Part shown: positions 20,480 through 32,048 of the stretch, piece after piece
How positions within the stretch are numbered: the first letter of the stretch is position 1
Layout: every line of letters starts with the position of its first letter
Assembly: GCA_037903475.1 (NCBI GenBank)
Contig: JBAJFG010000344.1
Location: 930,001-994,000 of the forward strand
DNA: 64,000 bases
Direction: 5' to 3'
Origin: Ancylostoma caninum
Lineage: Eukaryota > Nematoda > Chromadorea > Rhabditida > Ancylostomatidae
Program-made: the position numbers and the translations under genes
Notes under the pieces: model-generated
What the model saw: only the letters and a program-made list of their open reading frames with translations
Database searches by the model: none
Told to the model about the DNA's origin: nothing

Positions 20480-22071
20480 GATTATACACGCGACAAACAA
20501 GCGGCTTGCGCCGGCGCTTAAGCGGCGCACAGAGGGCAGCAAATTTCAAAAACACACGCATACATACGATATGACGGATGACAGACGGATTATGACGGGT
20601 CCGCGTTAAAATTTGATGACTTGCCTGCGTGTTCCTTGTTGGGGAATCCAGCGAGCGAGGAAATTAAAGTGATTCGTCGGTAATAGGGAACGCTAATTAA
20701 CTGCATCTAGTGGATTTGCGAAAGGGAGCTGGCGTGTTCATCAGAGTGTCTCCGGCGAAATGTGGGGTGGAACAGGGAGAAGGTGGGGGAGTGGAGGAAT
20801 TCGGTGACAGTAGTCGAATAACCCAGGTGTGGGTCATTAGGATGTCGTTAGCTATAGACATAACTAGGTGTTTGGGCCACATTGTTGTACTTGCAAGGAA
20901 CTTCCGAGATTGACCTTTAGTATCACTGGTACATCGGTGTGAGGTTTCCTTGCTTTCTGAGGATTCTCGCGCTTTCACGTGAAGCTATCCACTCATTTTC
21001 CGGAAGCAGTAAGAAAACGGAGCTCATGAAATGTTCCGGATTCGTTCTTACACCACGCTCAACATTAATAGGTATGACTGCCTTACCAGCTAAATTAACC
21101 CATAGACGAACGCGCGCATTTTTGCATGTCTGGCGAGTGGGACCAACGCCCCTTTCAAGAGTGCGGCGCCCGCCGAGTTCCACACTGTTACGACAAGATA
21201 ATTGGGAATAGAACACATCTTTTTGCAAAAATAACTCGAAATTAAGTTCTAAGAGATTTTTGTATCATCGGACCAGAAAAGGAGAGGACCTGAACCCTTC
21301 TGGATTTCGTTGAGGACGATAGAAGTTTGCAAAGGGTGTTTTGAGTGATATAACGGACTGTTCAGAAAGTATACATGTACGTGTGGCTCTAGCCTGGCGA
21401 ACAAGGATGGGCAGGATGTAACTAATGTGTTTCTATGTAGGAAATATGGCTTTCATCCAGATTATTTCCTTCCAATACACAAGAAATGAAAGGCTATCCT
21501 TTTGATTTTAAAATCTCATCCTTTCCATAGTATTTGTCGCAATAACGAAGGACTCCTTCTTAAACCACAGTTGTTTTAGACCTTCTTAGGAAGAATTGCA
21601 CGCATTCTGTATGGAAATACCGCGAAATAATTCGAAAATAAGGTCCAGTACCTGATAAGAAGGGCGCGGCTCACCGGCGATCCACGCGGTCGTCAATGGG
21701 TTAAACCCCCTCCCCCTACTGGCTTCTTTTGGCTTCTTACTAATGAGTGCTGAAAAGGCATACATAAGCCACAGTCTAGAATCAGTGTGCGAGCAATGGA
21801 TAAAACTGATTCTAAACATATCGATGATAAGACATTTCAACATGTTTAAACATGCACTTCTTTTGCTTAACATAACAAAAAAAAGGGAAAAGAGAGTATC
21901 CACAGTGCAATTGCGCAAAAATTGCATATGATCTACAGCCTGTTGCTCATCTCCTTTTCTAAACTCTTCGTTTTATCCCTGTTCCTCTCACTTCTGGCAA
22001 TTTTCTTCCACTTGTTAGCAAAACCACATCGCAACACCGAAAAAAACCACGTTTATTTAATCACCACCCAG
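20480..22071. other. no gene established
   Basis: Includes a GC-richer part (20480-20640) and overlapping ORFs on both strands at 20697-21228 with no consistent splice model. The first exon of the downstream plus-strand gene probably lies near 21950-22060, where a hydrophobic ORF (MIYSLLLISFSKLFVLSLFL onward) occurs, but no good donor is seen. Confidence 0.3.
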
Positions 22072-22313
22072 AAGCTGTGCAATGCTATGAAATCACACTC
22101 TACCAATTTTTAGCCAAGACCAAAATTCAATGTTTCCCCGAGGGACATAAGAAAGGCCTTACAATTGTAAGAAACTGTGGCTATAGACCAGAGATGTGCA
22201 AACTTACGTTCCACGAGTTACAAATTAGGATCTATGGCTATTCTTGCGAATTTTTGATGGACAACGATTTAAGAAAAACGGAGAAGAGCCTAAATTTCGT
22301 AACAGAATCGTGA
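22072..22313 (+). CDS. Cys-rich secreted protein, terminal exon (Ly-6-like?)
   Basis: After acceptor ATCACCACCCAG the frame reads AVQCYEITLYQFLAKTKIQC, FPEGHKKGLTIVRNCGYRPE, MCKLTFHELQIRIYGYSCEF and ends VTES-stop. The QCYE start and five spaced Cys resemble nematode Ly-6/three-finger secreted proteins, though the canonical C-terminal CCxxDxCN is absent, so the family call is tentative. The stop codon TGA is followed immediately by AATAAA (22314-22319), giving a very short 3' end. A hydrophobic ORF just upstream could supply the signal peptide. Confidence 0.55.
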
Positions 22314-22319
22314 ATAAAT
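22314..22319 (+). terminator. poly(A) signal abutting the stop codon
   Basis: AATAAA starts directly after the TGA stop of the Cys-rich protein. Confidence 0.5.
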
Positions 22320-22362
22320 GTAATGCTGTGTTGTAGTAATTATAATTTCTCGCTTACATATA

Positions 22363-22519
22363 TTAGGATCGATCTCGATCTCTAGTACACTCATAACACT
22401 TGTTTTTGAATATGACAACTCTCATTCCATTTTCGAAGTTTTCTTTCTTGAAAACTCGATTGGAATCCTTTTTCGACGACAACCTCTTCATTTTTTTCAT
22501 ATTTTCCCCATCTTCTAGT
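22363..22519 (-). CDS. candidate terminal exon, Lys-rich
   Basis: After acceptor TTTTTGGTGTCTGCAG the frame reads LEDGENMKKMKRLSSKKDSN, then RVFKKENFENGMRVVIFKNK and CYECTRDRDRS-stop. It is convergent with the plus-strand Cys-rich gene, with the stops 50 bases apart. An overlapping frame (22391-22627) is also open and cannot be excluded. Confidence 0.35.
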
Positions 22520-23410
22520 CTGCAGACACCAAAAACATAATTCGCAACTCCTACTGATTGCCTTAGCTGGAGACTCAAGCACATGAAGATGGGAAGAGGT
22601 AGGAATTTTTATGCAGAATGAGGTCATATTTTTGCCAGTGTGCGTATTCGTGAACGTACGCGGAAGGGGTTTGATCCACCCGCTCTTCTGAAGTGGATGA
22701 GGTCAGCATTGAAAAGTAATGGTAAAGAAGTCAAAATTTAACATATTTTGGCGCAGAAACTCCTCTATTCTAGGTGAGTGGGGGACTTAGAACCTTTCCG
22801 GGGATTTTCACTAATATGTGTTGAAAAATATGTGAAAGAAAAAAAGAAGAAAATAAAAATATGTGCACAGGTGCTTGAAGAAGGGATTGTAGTCGACTTC
22901 TACCATTACCACGCTTCTCACTGCTCTGGAAACAGCCTTTAGTCCAGCTAAAGCCATCATACAAGAATATCGATCTCTTCGCTTCTCCGAAACATCTCAC
23001 CATCATATTGGTTTTTAGACGGTGTTTAAAACGATTACTACTGTTTTCTTCGAAGTTTGTGATTTGTGAGCGCGACAACTGGTACGACAGTGGTGTTTCC
23101 TGTCAACTGTTCTGTTCATAACTCATTTGACCCGGTGATTAAACCGTAGCAAGCCTAGCCCATTTCACGACGCATTGAACAAGCGCGATACGCAGAGCAC
23201 TTAGGACTGGATTATCTATGTGAGTTGTCATAGGTAGGCCTATTGGCCTGAGAATCTGAACGAAAAAAAACATCTAAATCCTGAGATAGAGGTTTTTTTT
23301 TGGATTTCCCAGCAAGATGAAGAGAATGAATCGAGAAAAGTCAGAAGGGGAACGAAAAAAGGATAGTAATGCTCAAAAAAAAAAAACAGGGAAAGAAATA
23401 GTAGGCTTGT
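22520..23410. other. no gene identified
   Basis: A minus-strand reading around 22625-22715 (EERVDQTPSAYVHEYAHWQK) is protein-like but lacks consistent splice sites. The rest shows poly-A/T runs only. Confidence 0.3.
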
Positions 23411-23420
23411 TGCCAGAAAA

Positions 23421-23471
23421 AAATGTTCCTATATGACGCAGCCAGCTTAGCTGCGTCATATAGGAACATTT
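23421..23471. repeat. perfect 22-bp hairpin
   Basis: AAATGTTCCTATATGACGCAGC at 23421-23442 is exactly complementary to 23450-23471 around a 7-base loop. The outer flanks GCCAGAA/TTCTGGC also pair, extending the structure to about 23411-23488. It could be a recent inverted duplication or a precursor of a small RNA. Confidence 0.9.
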
Positions 23472-23499
23472 ATAAAAACATTCTGGCAAGCATTTGGCG

Positions 23500-23830
23500 A
23501 GATAATTATTTGCTTGCAGCTAAGCTTGCTTACAACTTGTTTTCGCCTTATCTTGTTGACGAGTTGTCAGTCCCAAGGCTTACTGAGAACTTGCCGACAA
23601 CGACTCTTTGCCTTTTCTTGTCGACAAGTTGCTAGCTGTATAAACTTGTCCAAAACTTGCTGTCATCCTCGGCGAACAACTCGTCGGCAGCTAGTGGTGG
23701 CAGCAAGTTGTCGACAAGTTTCGGGACCGACAACTCATCGGCAATATGTATGAAGCAAGAACAAGTTGTCAGCAAGCTTCGCAGGGAGCTGATTTCATAT
23801 GCGGTCAGAAAGTTGCTCACCAAATACTAG
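23500..23830. repeat. ACAAGTTGTCGACAAGTT-rich repeat, copy 1
   Basis: Many copies of ACTTGTCGACAAGTT-like words in both orientations. The same family fills 49740-50230. Shadow ORFs here are Thr/Cys/Arg-rich artefacts of the repeat. Confidence 0.65.
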
Positions 23831-25480
23831 TCAGCAAGTTGTTCTAGGAGTTCCGAGTATGTCCATCTTTGCCTGGAAAACTCGCCGAATTCAGGGGGCG
23901 GCTGATCCATAACCTCCCCTTTAATGTTCATGGATTTTACCACGGGTATTAGTTGCTTATACTAATCCATCGCCGCTCCAACTTGAGTATTTCAGTTTTC
24001 CGTGAAACTTTCCCCCCGTTGCATGTCCAGATGATGTCACCTCCACAGAAGAACCTCCTCAAATCCGTCAATTTGGCGCTGAAAAAGCGCTTCCGCACAA
24101 GGAACATGCGCGATGTCGTCGCGGACATCGGCGCTTGCGCGAAAAAAGTTCGAAATTATCGCCGTATTCAATCTTTTCTCTCGGCGTCGCCGACGTCGAG
24201 GTGACACATTCACGCAAGGAATCAGATTTGACAGCGTGACTTCGAACACTTCACAGGGATGAAGAGGGATAGAAAGAAATTTCTGATCTGCTTGAAGGGA
24301 AATCCGGCTATTATTCCCGGGTTTTCCGCCTTAATTGCTGGAAGGAAGGGAATTGTAAGTGCAGCGAGTAATTATACATGGACTGGTAGGAATTGCAGCT
24401 TTCGAGAAAAAAAAAACTGAAGCTCAACACACGCACTCCACCTATCCGTCACGTTGTCATGTCTATGCATCAAAATTTCAACGCTACCCAGCCTACATAC
24501 TTGGGGAATCAACGACATGTTCTGAATACCAGTAAAATAAGCAATCTATGGTGAGCCCATGTAACAGACACACCTCTACTTAATAAAGTAATTGTACTTA
24601 ATAATGGAATACCAAATGGATTAACTAAATGTAATAGGTGAATCTAGGTGATCAACTTTCACCCAACTCATGAACAGGAGCTAGTGAAAACGGATAGACG
24701 TTGAAAATTTCACGAAATATGGGGGTGCTAGGGTGGCAAGGCGATCTGTATTACTGGATTTGTGCAAAAGTTTTACTTGTTAGGCGAAGAAAATCATAAA
24801 AAATCTCTCAGAATAACTGTTCAGGGCCTTTTATGGAAGCCTAACATGGATTTTGATGAAGAATAAGTACCATCACAGACCACAGTGAATTCATTTAGCA
24901 CAGCTGGATTCAGCGAAAATGCCGCTCTATGTAGAACATCAAAATAATCCAAAGCGAACCGAACCGCCCTCTGCAGGGCCTGGATCTGTCAAGAAAAGGG
25001 CTACAAAAATGCAGCTTGTTCGTGTAGCATTTTTCATGTTGTTGGCAAACAACCCCTTATACATAGGGCTAGTGGGCAGTGATGGATTTTCCGTGGCGCA
25101 AGACAATGTTAGCTGAACTTCAGGCCAGAATGCAAGTTCTGTAAATGAAGTCCCGCTTTTGGATATTTCGACAGGGTTTCCACTACGGTTAGGTTCAAAT
25201 GGGGCTTCATTTTGGTTGTGATTCCATGAAAAGCTCCTGTTAGGGGTGACCTAAAGCAGTCACATAAAACACTTATCGTTAAAAGAGGCTGGCCTAAGAT
25301 AATAGGAGCATTAAACTCAAGGATATAGGGCTCTACAGGCGTCCACAGTCGACTCCAGAGTATTGTGCGATTACCATGAAAAAGCTGAAGAAATGTACGA
25401 CTTCTTGTTGAAAAAAAAACATTTGCTACAGTACAAACACTGCATCTGATTTCTTCCACTTTATGCTTGCACATGCAGCA
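23831..25480. other. no gene established
   Basis: The plus ORF 23953-24204 (ending ...FLSASPTSR) and the plus ORF 24919-25116 (with MQLVRVAFFMLLANN, signal-like) are possible exons without partners. The minus ORF 25109-25474 looks repeat-derived. Confidence 0.3.
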
Positions 25481-27060
25481 AACCTGGAAATGTTAGAGTC
25501 GTGCAGTTCCATCATCATCTACTTGGTGTGGATTTCCTCTCTAAGTGTTTTCCTGATAAGGAAATGCTAAAAAAATTTATAACATTTTTCAAGAAGAAAA
25601 AACAACTCTGAAAATTCACACCATCTCCGAATCACCATTCAGAATTCTGCTCATCGCGCTCCTTTGCCAGCTTCTTCCGCATTCCATCATTCTCCTCGAT
25701 GGCAGAGGCAGATGATTCATTGTCAAACTTCTGACGTCAGTCGATTCACATATCATCACTTATACCTTTGACAAAATACAAGGACGGAAGTCGTTATTTG
25801 AGAAAAAAAAGGAGAAATGAAATTCCGCCATGATTTAAACGGAGTATCCAGAAGAAATTTCGACTCGTCAGCCATTTTCCGTTTTGTGTTACTGTCATAG
25901 TTAGAAAAAGGAGCCAGGCTGCTTAATTCTCCTCTTTAGGCAAAGCATTTTTTAGCTGATCATCTCTACTTGCCCAGATTTCTGAGATTTTCCATCAATT
26001 TGTTTTTTTTCTTTATGTTCAATGTGTGCGTACACCACTAATTATTTCTGCATCTAAATTATCATACTGTATTTTTTCGTAGTTCAACTCTACCTGATTT
26101 AGCCCTGCCATATTCGCGAATTTTTTTTCAAAAACTCCCAAAAATTTATTTTGTATGCTACAGAGCTCTTCTGAAACTATTTATTTATTTATTGCATGAA
26201 GACCTGCGCCAAAGTAAACAATGGCATACCCTCGCCTCTAATTTCAACCATTTCAGTGAAAAATGTTGGTAGAAAAGCAGATAAACGTTGAACTCAAAAA
26301 AATCTAACTAACACCAATGACAGTTAACAGTGGAGATACAAGCAATAAGGTCTGGTTCGGAGACTGTCAAAAGGGAGTCAGCCAAACTTTTCACCCCTGT
26401 CGCAAAATTCAAGTTTTTTATGTGCAGTATTGCCCAAAAATACCACTACTTTTCCAAAATTTTACCCTAAAAACGTGTGTCTCGAATGTATGTATATCTC
26501 TCCCCGATCAATCACTAGGTTTTCGCAGCTAAGTGCGCCTAGGTATGTGTTTACAGATATCTCATTGAGATGAGCAGAAGCAGTGCTGGACTGCTGTGGG
26601 CGTTGGTTGTCTCTGCTCATCGTAGTTCCATTTGAGTCTAAGGAGAAGCGGAACGAGTGCAATGCATTTCGTTAACTGAATTCGCATTGACCCAACCTAA
26701 CTCATCCGCCAGCGGCTTCCTATCGGCAGCCGACCAATGAATGTCGGTCGAGAGGATCGGATTTGTTGTGGTGACTAGCCCAACTGGGGGATATAAGGGG
26801 TATCTTGGGATTTTTCCACGAATCAGTGGCTTTTCCTCAAAGGCTCTGATATAAACCTGCGCAGAAAGGCGTAAAACCCTCGAGGGGATTTTATATCATT
26901 TTTTTTTGAACTGCGATTGAAACAAGGTCAAATTTATACGAACGAGCCGCATCTTTTACAGCTTTTTTTGCTTCACTACGAGCCGTGGCCGTAATCGATG
27001 CCGCCCGGCTTTTGTGTCGGAAAAGCGAGAGAAGCGGCGAGTTGTTATAAACAATGAAGA
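25481..27060. other. no gene identified
   Basis: AT-rich. TTTATTTATTTATT at 26177-26195 may be the tail of a minus-strand non-LTR element. Nothing else is supported. Confidence 0.35.
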
Positions 27061-27345
27061 CGTCTCAATTACGACGACTTGAATCAGTTCATTAGAGGGA
27101 CGCGCGGCTTGACGGCCGCGGCCGATGCTGCAGCCGCCGCGACCTACGGCTACGCGAAAAACATCTGTCGCACAGGAATGGAGAGCCCATCCCAGCTGCA
27201 AACACTCCGACCTGTCATTGATGATGCGATTAGGAAGCGATTCTCGGGAGCGGCTGAGACGTTAAAGTGCGCGTTCGCCGTTAAAGTAGCCAGTCGCGTG
27301 CCTCGGCAGAAGAGTTTGAAGTTTCAACGGAATTATAAAGGGTGA
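27061..27345 (+). other. GC-rich ORF of uncertain nature
   Basis: A short GC-rich block. The frame from 27079 is Ala-rich (TAAADAAAAATYGYAKN) and ends QRNYKG-stop. A TATAAA lies at about 27046. There are no splice sites, and a regulatory or conserved non-coding role is equally possible. Confidence 0.2.
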
Positions 27346-27847
27346 CTCGTCACTGGGTTCGCATTTTTTAGAAATTGTAGTGTGGACCTCAACTAAGAGG
27401 GTCATTTGATGCCCTGATCACGGAAATCGCACTAGCTTGCTATCCTAATCATGCTTTTGTAAGGATATGCTAAGATCACAGTGAGAAAAAACGAGAAAAT
27501 ATGAGTTCCGGCAAGGAAATGGCAGTCTGATCAGGTAATTTTCCGATCTCAGAAAATCTCAGGAATTTCTAGAACCAAGAGGTCACTAGCGAGAAACACG
27601 CATCCCCAAGAAATTCCAATTTTTTTTTGAATTTTTGGTGATGAGCTAAAAGAGAGTGTGAAGACAAATTTTATTCCATTGTTACATTGAGCATGATTCT
27701 ACTCCTTACACATAAATATTTTGTCGATTTACGGCTTTTCCACTCATTTAACCCCTCTCCTTAGGACCTGCACTGCATGAGGCGGGCGGTGTAAGGCAAT
27801 TTGCAATTTGTACCGGCGACCCCACCGTACATTTTTCACTGTGACAA

Positions 27848-27895
27848 TATTTATTTATTTATTTATTACACCCTCACGGGTGTGCCATCTAATAT
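27848..27895 (-). repeat. non-LTR 3' tail: (AATA)n plus hairpin
   Basis: On the minus strand a small stem (ACACCC-GTGA-GGGTGT) is followed by (AATAA)n, as at 1239-1303. It is probably the 3' end of a truncated retroelement. The body upstream is not recognisable. Confidence 0.45.
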
Positions 27896-28683
27896 TGTAT
27901 AAGTATGCAGACAAGAAAAACTAACAATAAACCGTAATTTGAAGTCAGAACTTCAAAACTCAAACTATTTAACTAGCATCAGGTTACTTGGCCCAGGTGG
28001 ACTGTACCCTTAGTTTCGAACTCAATTCCAAGGTGGTAATGAGGACCAGTCAGTGAAAAGTCTGTCTAGGTAACAGACTGTTACTAGGCCTGAATTTAAT
28101 AAATTGTATAGTTATTACTTCTTTGGCACCCATACCGGGAAACCCTGTCAACAAAAGATTCGAGAACTTTCTCTTGTACGTTTGAAGTAGTAAAATCTTG
28201 CATTTTTGTGAGTAGAAGACGGATCGCTCCAAAAACGGGACTGAAATCAGAGGAATCCAGCCAATCCATAAAGGCAAATCGTATCTACAACTGATCTGAG
28301 CATAACTCTCTCTAACTCTTTGGATCTAATCCTCTGTCATAATTTTCGAATTTAGCTCTATTTTTCCAACTTTTTACCGAGTGATAAATACAATAATACG
28401 CTTCCGAATCTCTGACGACACAGCCCTTTGTTGTGATAAAAAAAATCAGTCCAAAACAAATTCTGTGCGAATTGTAGGTCTGGAACCTGGAACATTTTCA
28501 TTTGAACTTAAAGCATCATTTGATTAGAAATAAACAATAACTGCAGTAGAACTAAGTGAAAGTTTCGATTCTGTAGCGACAGTCTCAGGAGTTGCTTGAA
28601 ACTTGCCATAGATAGATCATTTCCTCAAGACTAAGCAAAGCTCCTCATTCCTGCGCTGCCACTGTCTACGATCGCCATTAATT
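27896..28683. other. no gene seen
   Basis: The minus ORF 28050-28277 has no start, splice or family support. Confidence 0.35.
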
Positions 28684-28941
28684 TTATCCTTTCAATATGC
28701 AAATGCTGCTTTTTCCACCCTGCACAATCGCGCTGAATCATGACTGGCGCAAGAAACTGCTCAGGGGGTCTTATAGAATATAAATCATATAATTGACATC
28801 CAAACGTAGTAATATCCTCGTTTTGTCGCACTATCTGTATATTGTGCCTTCACTGATCCAACGGATGTTTTCCATGGCGTCCAGGAAGTCGTTGCTGAGC
28901 CCAATCAAGAGAAAACCAGAGCAAAACTGTAAACAACGCAT
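28684..28941 (-). CDS. small secreted protein, 52 aa, two exons
   Basis: Exon 1 (28941-28832, donor GTGCGA) reads MRCLQFCSGFLLIGLSNDFL, then DAMENIRWISEGTIYR. Exon 2 (28732-28684, acceptor AGTCATGATTCAG) completes a Tyr codon and reads AIVQGGKSSICILKG-stop. The phases agree. The N-terminus is a plausible signal peptide (cleavage near GLS/ND), leaving about 36 residues with one Cys. If the splice is not used, the frame stops at TAG after IYR. No family recognised, and no leader-acceptor signature upstream. Confidence 0.4.
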
Positions 28942-29026
28942 GAAAGTACAACCATGAAACAAAGGCGCTATGAGCCTCGAACTGACTAACCTACAGCGGA
29001 AGTTGGAAAAATAATTGGAGTACCTA

Positions 29027-29579
29027 GCCGGCATGGCCACGGCCAGCCACCTTTAGTCGGCCAGATTTGGCCACCGACTGAAGACACGGTACCTCACAGA
29101 ATTCTCTCAAATTTCGAAAATAGGGGTTATTCGGTGCGTTGAACGCAAATATCGTATTCATTTTGTTCCAGAACCTCGTTGTGGGGAAATTACTGTAGGT
29201 GGTGGAAAACGTAGTTATTTCCGATGCCATGTAGCTAGCCCTTTATGGCCACGAAAGCGGATACATTTGGTCCTCTTTTGAAAGGGGGCCAAATGTGACC
29301 GGAATCTCCAGGAAAAAAATTCGGCTGAAACTTTTCATAGAGGGGTTATTTTGATGCTGTGCACTAAACTCGCATCAATTTCGCATAATAACCCCATTTT
29401 AGTAGGGTTACAGCAGGTGTACGATTATGGTATCTTACAGAACTTTCTGAAACTGCGCTTAGGCGTTTACTTGAGGTGCCGAACACAACTATCAATGCCA
29501 TTTTGCATGATGTTGCTGCTTTCCTTCTGAAATCAGCATATTCTTCCAAATTCTGGTCGACCGAAGCGGCCGTGCCGGC
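29027..29579. mobile_element. 553-bp TIR element
   Basis: The ends GCCGGCATGGCCACGGCC and GGCCGTGCCGGC are inverted. The interior is non-coding, with conserved AACCCC/GGGGTTATT words. Minus ORFs here are shadows. Confidence 0.6.
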
Positions 29580-30660
29580 ATCAGGCCTCTATTGAGCTCG
29601 AAAAGCAGCATAGGAGGGCAATTGATGTAGGGTTAATGAGGTTCTTTAGAATAGAAGTCGAACAACACCGAAAAAAATATTCACGGCGGAGCTATAGGCT
29701 ATTTAGAGGATGGGTAGGCCATTTGTTTCGACTATTCGACTATTCCCTCCTAGAATTCTACGTCTTTGTTGTCGGTTACCTTCCCCAATTCACTTCTTTA
29801 CCCGGAATGCCGTGCCAACGCCAAAGAGGAGAACCCTTGAAGGTAATCTTGTTCTGCTGCGGAAGAACCGAAAGATACAGGACTAGGCACTATATTGCGT
29901 TAATATTTCCCATTTCACTGACAAGAATTCTTTCCTACCATTGCTGGTCACCGTTTCCCTATTAATGTAGATCTAATTAAACATTTGCCCACTTCCAATC
30001 ACCTCACAGGATGCTAGGGAAAAGTATGCACTGAGATGGTCCAGAAATCTTGTCCGACTTTTACGTATTTTTCAATCCAGAATCTCTTGGTCCTGGATTT
30101 AAATTCTTTGGCAATAAATTGTGCTATAGTCCGTTTCAAAAATGACGGTAGTTGAGTATTTGTGTACATGATCTGCATTTCTCGCCCGCCTCTTCAAATA
30201 CGGCACTATTTCTCGCGTTCTCTCCTTCTCTAATATCTTCACAGCTATGTTCTTCGGTGAAACATATCAGAATATTTTACGACTTCCTAGTTGTGAAAAT
30301 TTGAGGAACAGGTCCCATCCACGAACGATGATGTTGTGATTGTTTCAGAAAAAGTGCAAAATTTTGTGCAAAACATCCGGGTTAACCCTATACGTACGTA
30401 AGCAGTCGTTATGATCGTAAATAAATGAAAAATTATACTATTCTTCAACTTTAGCCAACTTTGGCACTGATTAGCAGGACACCCACTGCCTAATCTGCTC
30501 CTGAACATCATTGACTTTACCCAGGGTAGATGTGTTGCCGTAGTACGTGTTAATGATGGGTAAGTCTGTGCGGTGTCAAAACGTTTACCTTGGGTAATTT
30601 CAATGATGGCATGTGGCCCCTAGACAATTCGCAGTTTTTTTCCTAATGTAATAACGTCCA
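29580..30660. other. no gene identified
   Basis: The ORFs 29636-29965 (+) and 30287-30511 (-) lack splice or start support. The first exon of the Ly-6-like gene may be hidden here. Confidence 0.3.
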
Positions 30661-30783
30661 TCAGCGTCCAGACACATATGTTCCGTGTCTGCAAGCACAT
30701 AATGTCAATGGTTTGTCGTTATTTTCCTCGTCAACGTGAATAAAACACATAGCAGACCAGGAGCCCTGTAGAGAAGCGTGCCA
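30661..30783 (-). CDS. terminal exon of an unrecognised Cys-containing protein
   Basis: After acceptor CAGTTTTTCATCCAG the frame reads WHASLQGSWSAMCFIHVDEE, then NNDKPLTLCACRHGTYVSGR-stop (40 codons). Three Cys, balanced composition and a clean acceptor argue for a real exon. Upstream exons would lie beyond the oppositely oriented Ly-6-like gene or inside its first intron; none was found. Confidence 0.45.
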   Translation of the reverse strand, partial: WHASLQGSWSAMCFIHVDEENNDKPLTLCACRHGTYVSGR

Positions 30784-30945
30784 CTGGATGAAAAACTGAT
30801 CAAGGAGGAAGGAATTGAGTTGTTTGAGCAAAAAAAACACAAACCAACTGATCAGGGCTTTAACTGTGCAAGAGTTTGAAGTATTAAATATTTCACGGTG
30901 CATTTTATTTTTCGTTGCGATATTGCTGAAAGTTTGTCTTTGCAG

Positions 30946-31272
30946 GTGTTTCTCGTGTGCATCATCCGAATATAGGCCAATTTTCGAAAGGAGCGACGTT
31001 CTGTCAAGAAATGCCGGGTCAGTTACTCAGTATTTAAAGAACTTAGTGTGCCCAGCCTTCAATTTTTTTATTTAACACTTTATTGTGATTCCTTCTCGAG
31101 TGTAGACCCTTAGCAGACCAATACAGTTCTAGCGATAGCTATCAAACTGCCTTTTCCAGTGTACCCCAATTCGATCGCTTCTGCGACATGGAGGAATCAG
31201 TGCAAGCGATTGCTCCGGTTGAATCATGTGAATCATCGTGTATTACAATATTTGAACCGCAGTATTTTGGAG
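30946..31272 (+). CDS. Ly-6-related protein, two internal exons
   Basis: Exon 30946-31017 (acceptor TTTGTCTTTGCAG, donor GTCAGT) reads CFSCASSEYRPIFERSDVLS then RNA. Exon 31160-31272 (acceptor GCCTTTTCCAG, donor GTGAGA) continues GVPQFDRFCDMEESVQAIAP, then VESCESSCITIFEPQYFG. The phases agree. The CxxCAS..Y opening, the later FDxxCD and the ESCESSCITIFEP segment are the hallmarks of the nematode-expanded Ly-6 family (secreted or GPI-anchored three-finger proteins). The signal-peptide exon is not identified: the ORF is open upstream through a hydrophobic run (ILFFVAILLKVCLC), which could be it. The third exon (GCADxIF-like) is not found; an acceptor at about 31335 does not yield the expected sequence. 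The gene may be incomplete. Confidence 0.65.
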
Positions 31273-31539
31273 GTGAGAAAGGAAAGAAATCATGCTAACA
31301 AGGGAAGGATAACATTTCTATATTTGTGGCACTTCAGAATGGAAGGTGTCTCGTAATGTGAATGGTAACGTAGGTAATGTAACTAATGTAGGCACATTTT
31401 ACGTAAGTACATCTACATATAACAAAAGCGATTAATAAGTACTACAACAGCACTACACTTATTTTCCATTTTTTTTTGCTAAATTTCCGTGAGATCATCC
31501 GGCACTCTTCGCTCGTATGAAAGCTCGCGCGCCCATTAT

Positions 31540-31850
31540 TAGGGTGGTAAAATCGAAGCCGTGTCAAAAATTGAGAAATACCCATTAATTCATATATTAT
31601 TAAACGCATTTCGAATTGCCCTTCCAGATAACATCGATGGCTTGGTAATAGGAGTTGAGCAAAATCTTCTCTAAGACAAAAAGTTGTGGATGCCGTATCA
31701 AAATTTGAGCTGTGAGAACCGTGTAAAAAGGGGATTAGTCAATAAATTTTATATCATTAGATGCGCCTTGAATTGTTGTTCCAAATAACACTGAACACTT
31801 TGGGGTAGGAGTTCAGGTAAGTATTCTCTTAGAGAAAAAAATGCTGATGA
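31540..31850. repeat. diverged tandem duplication, about 150-165 bp unit
   Basis: GCCGTGTCAAAAATTGAG ... GCCCTTCCAGATAACA ... TAGGAGTTGAGCAAAATCTTCT recurs as GCCGTATCAAAATTTGAG ... TTGTTCCAAATAACAC ... TAGGAGTTCAGGTAAGTATTCT. No coding potential. Confidence 0.65.
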
Positions 31851-32048
31851 AAAATCCATTCTTTCTCACCGTTCCTCAGCGAACTCTTTGTAATGCAAGA
31901 TTCATTTATTTGTTTATTTATCTATTAAACGATATCATATTGTTTCAATATGTTGTTGCATGCTTCTCTTCCATTTCATTCGGTCGTTAACTGCCGCTCG
32001 CATCCATGTTTTGCCAAAATGCAAGATTAGCTGATAAAGTCACTTCTT

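Noticed and set aside
20697..21228. Overlapping minus ORFs of 93 and 101 codons.
   Set aside because: No consistent splice model, no motif, and equally open plus frames.
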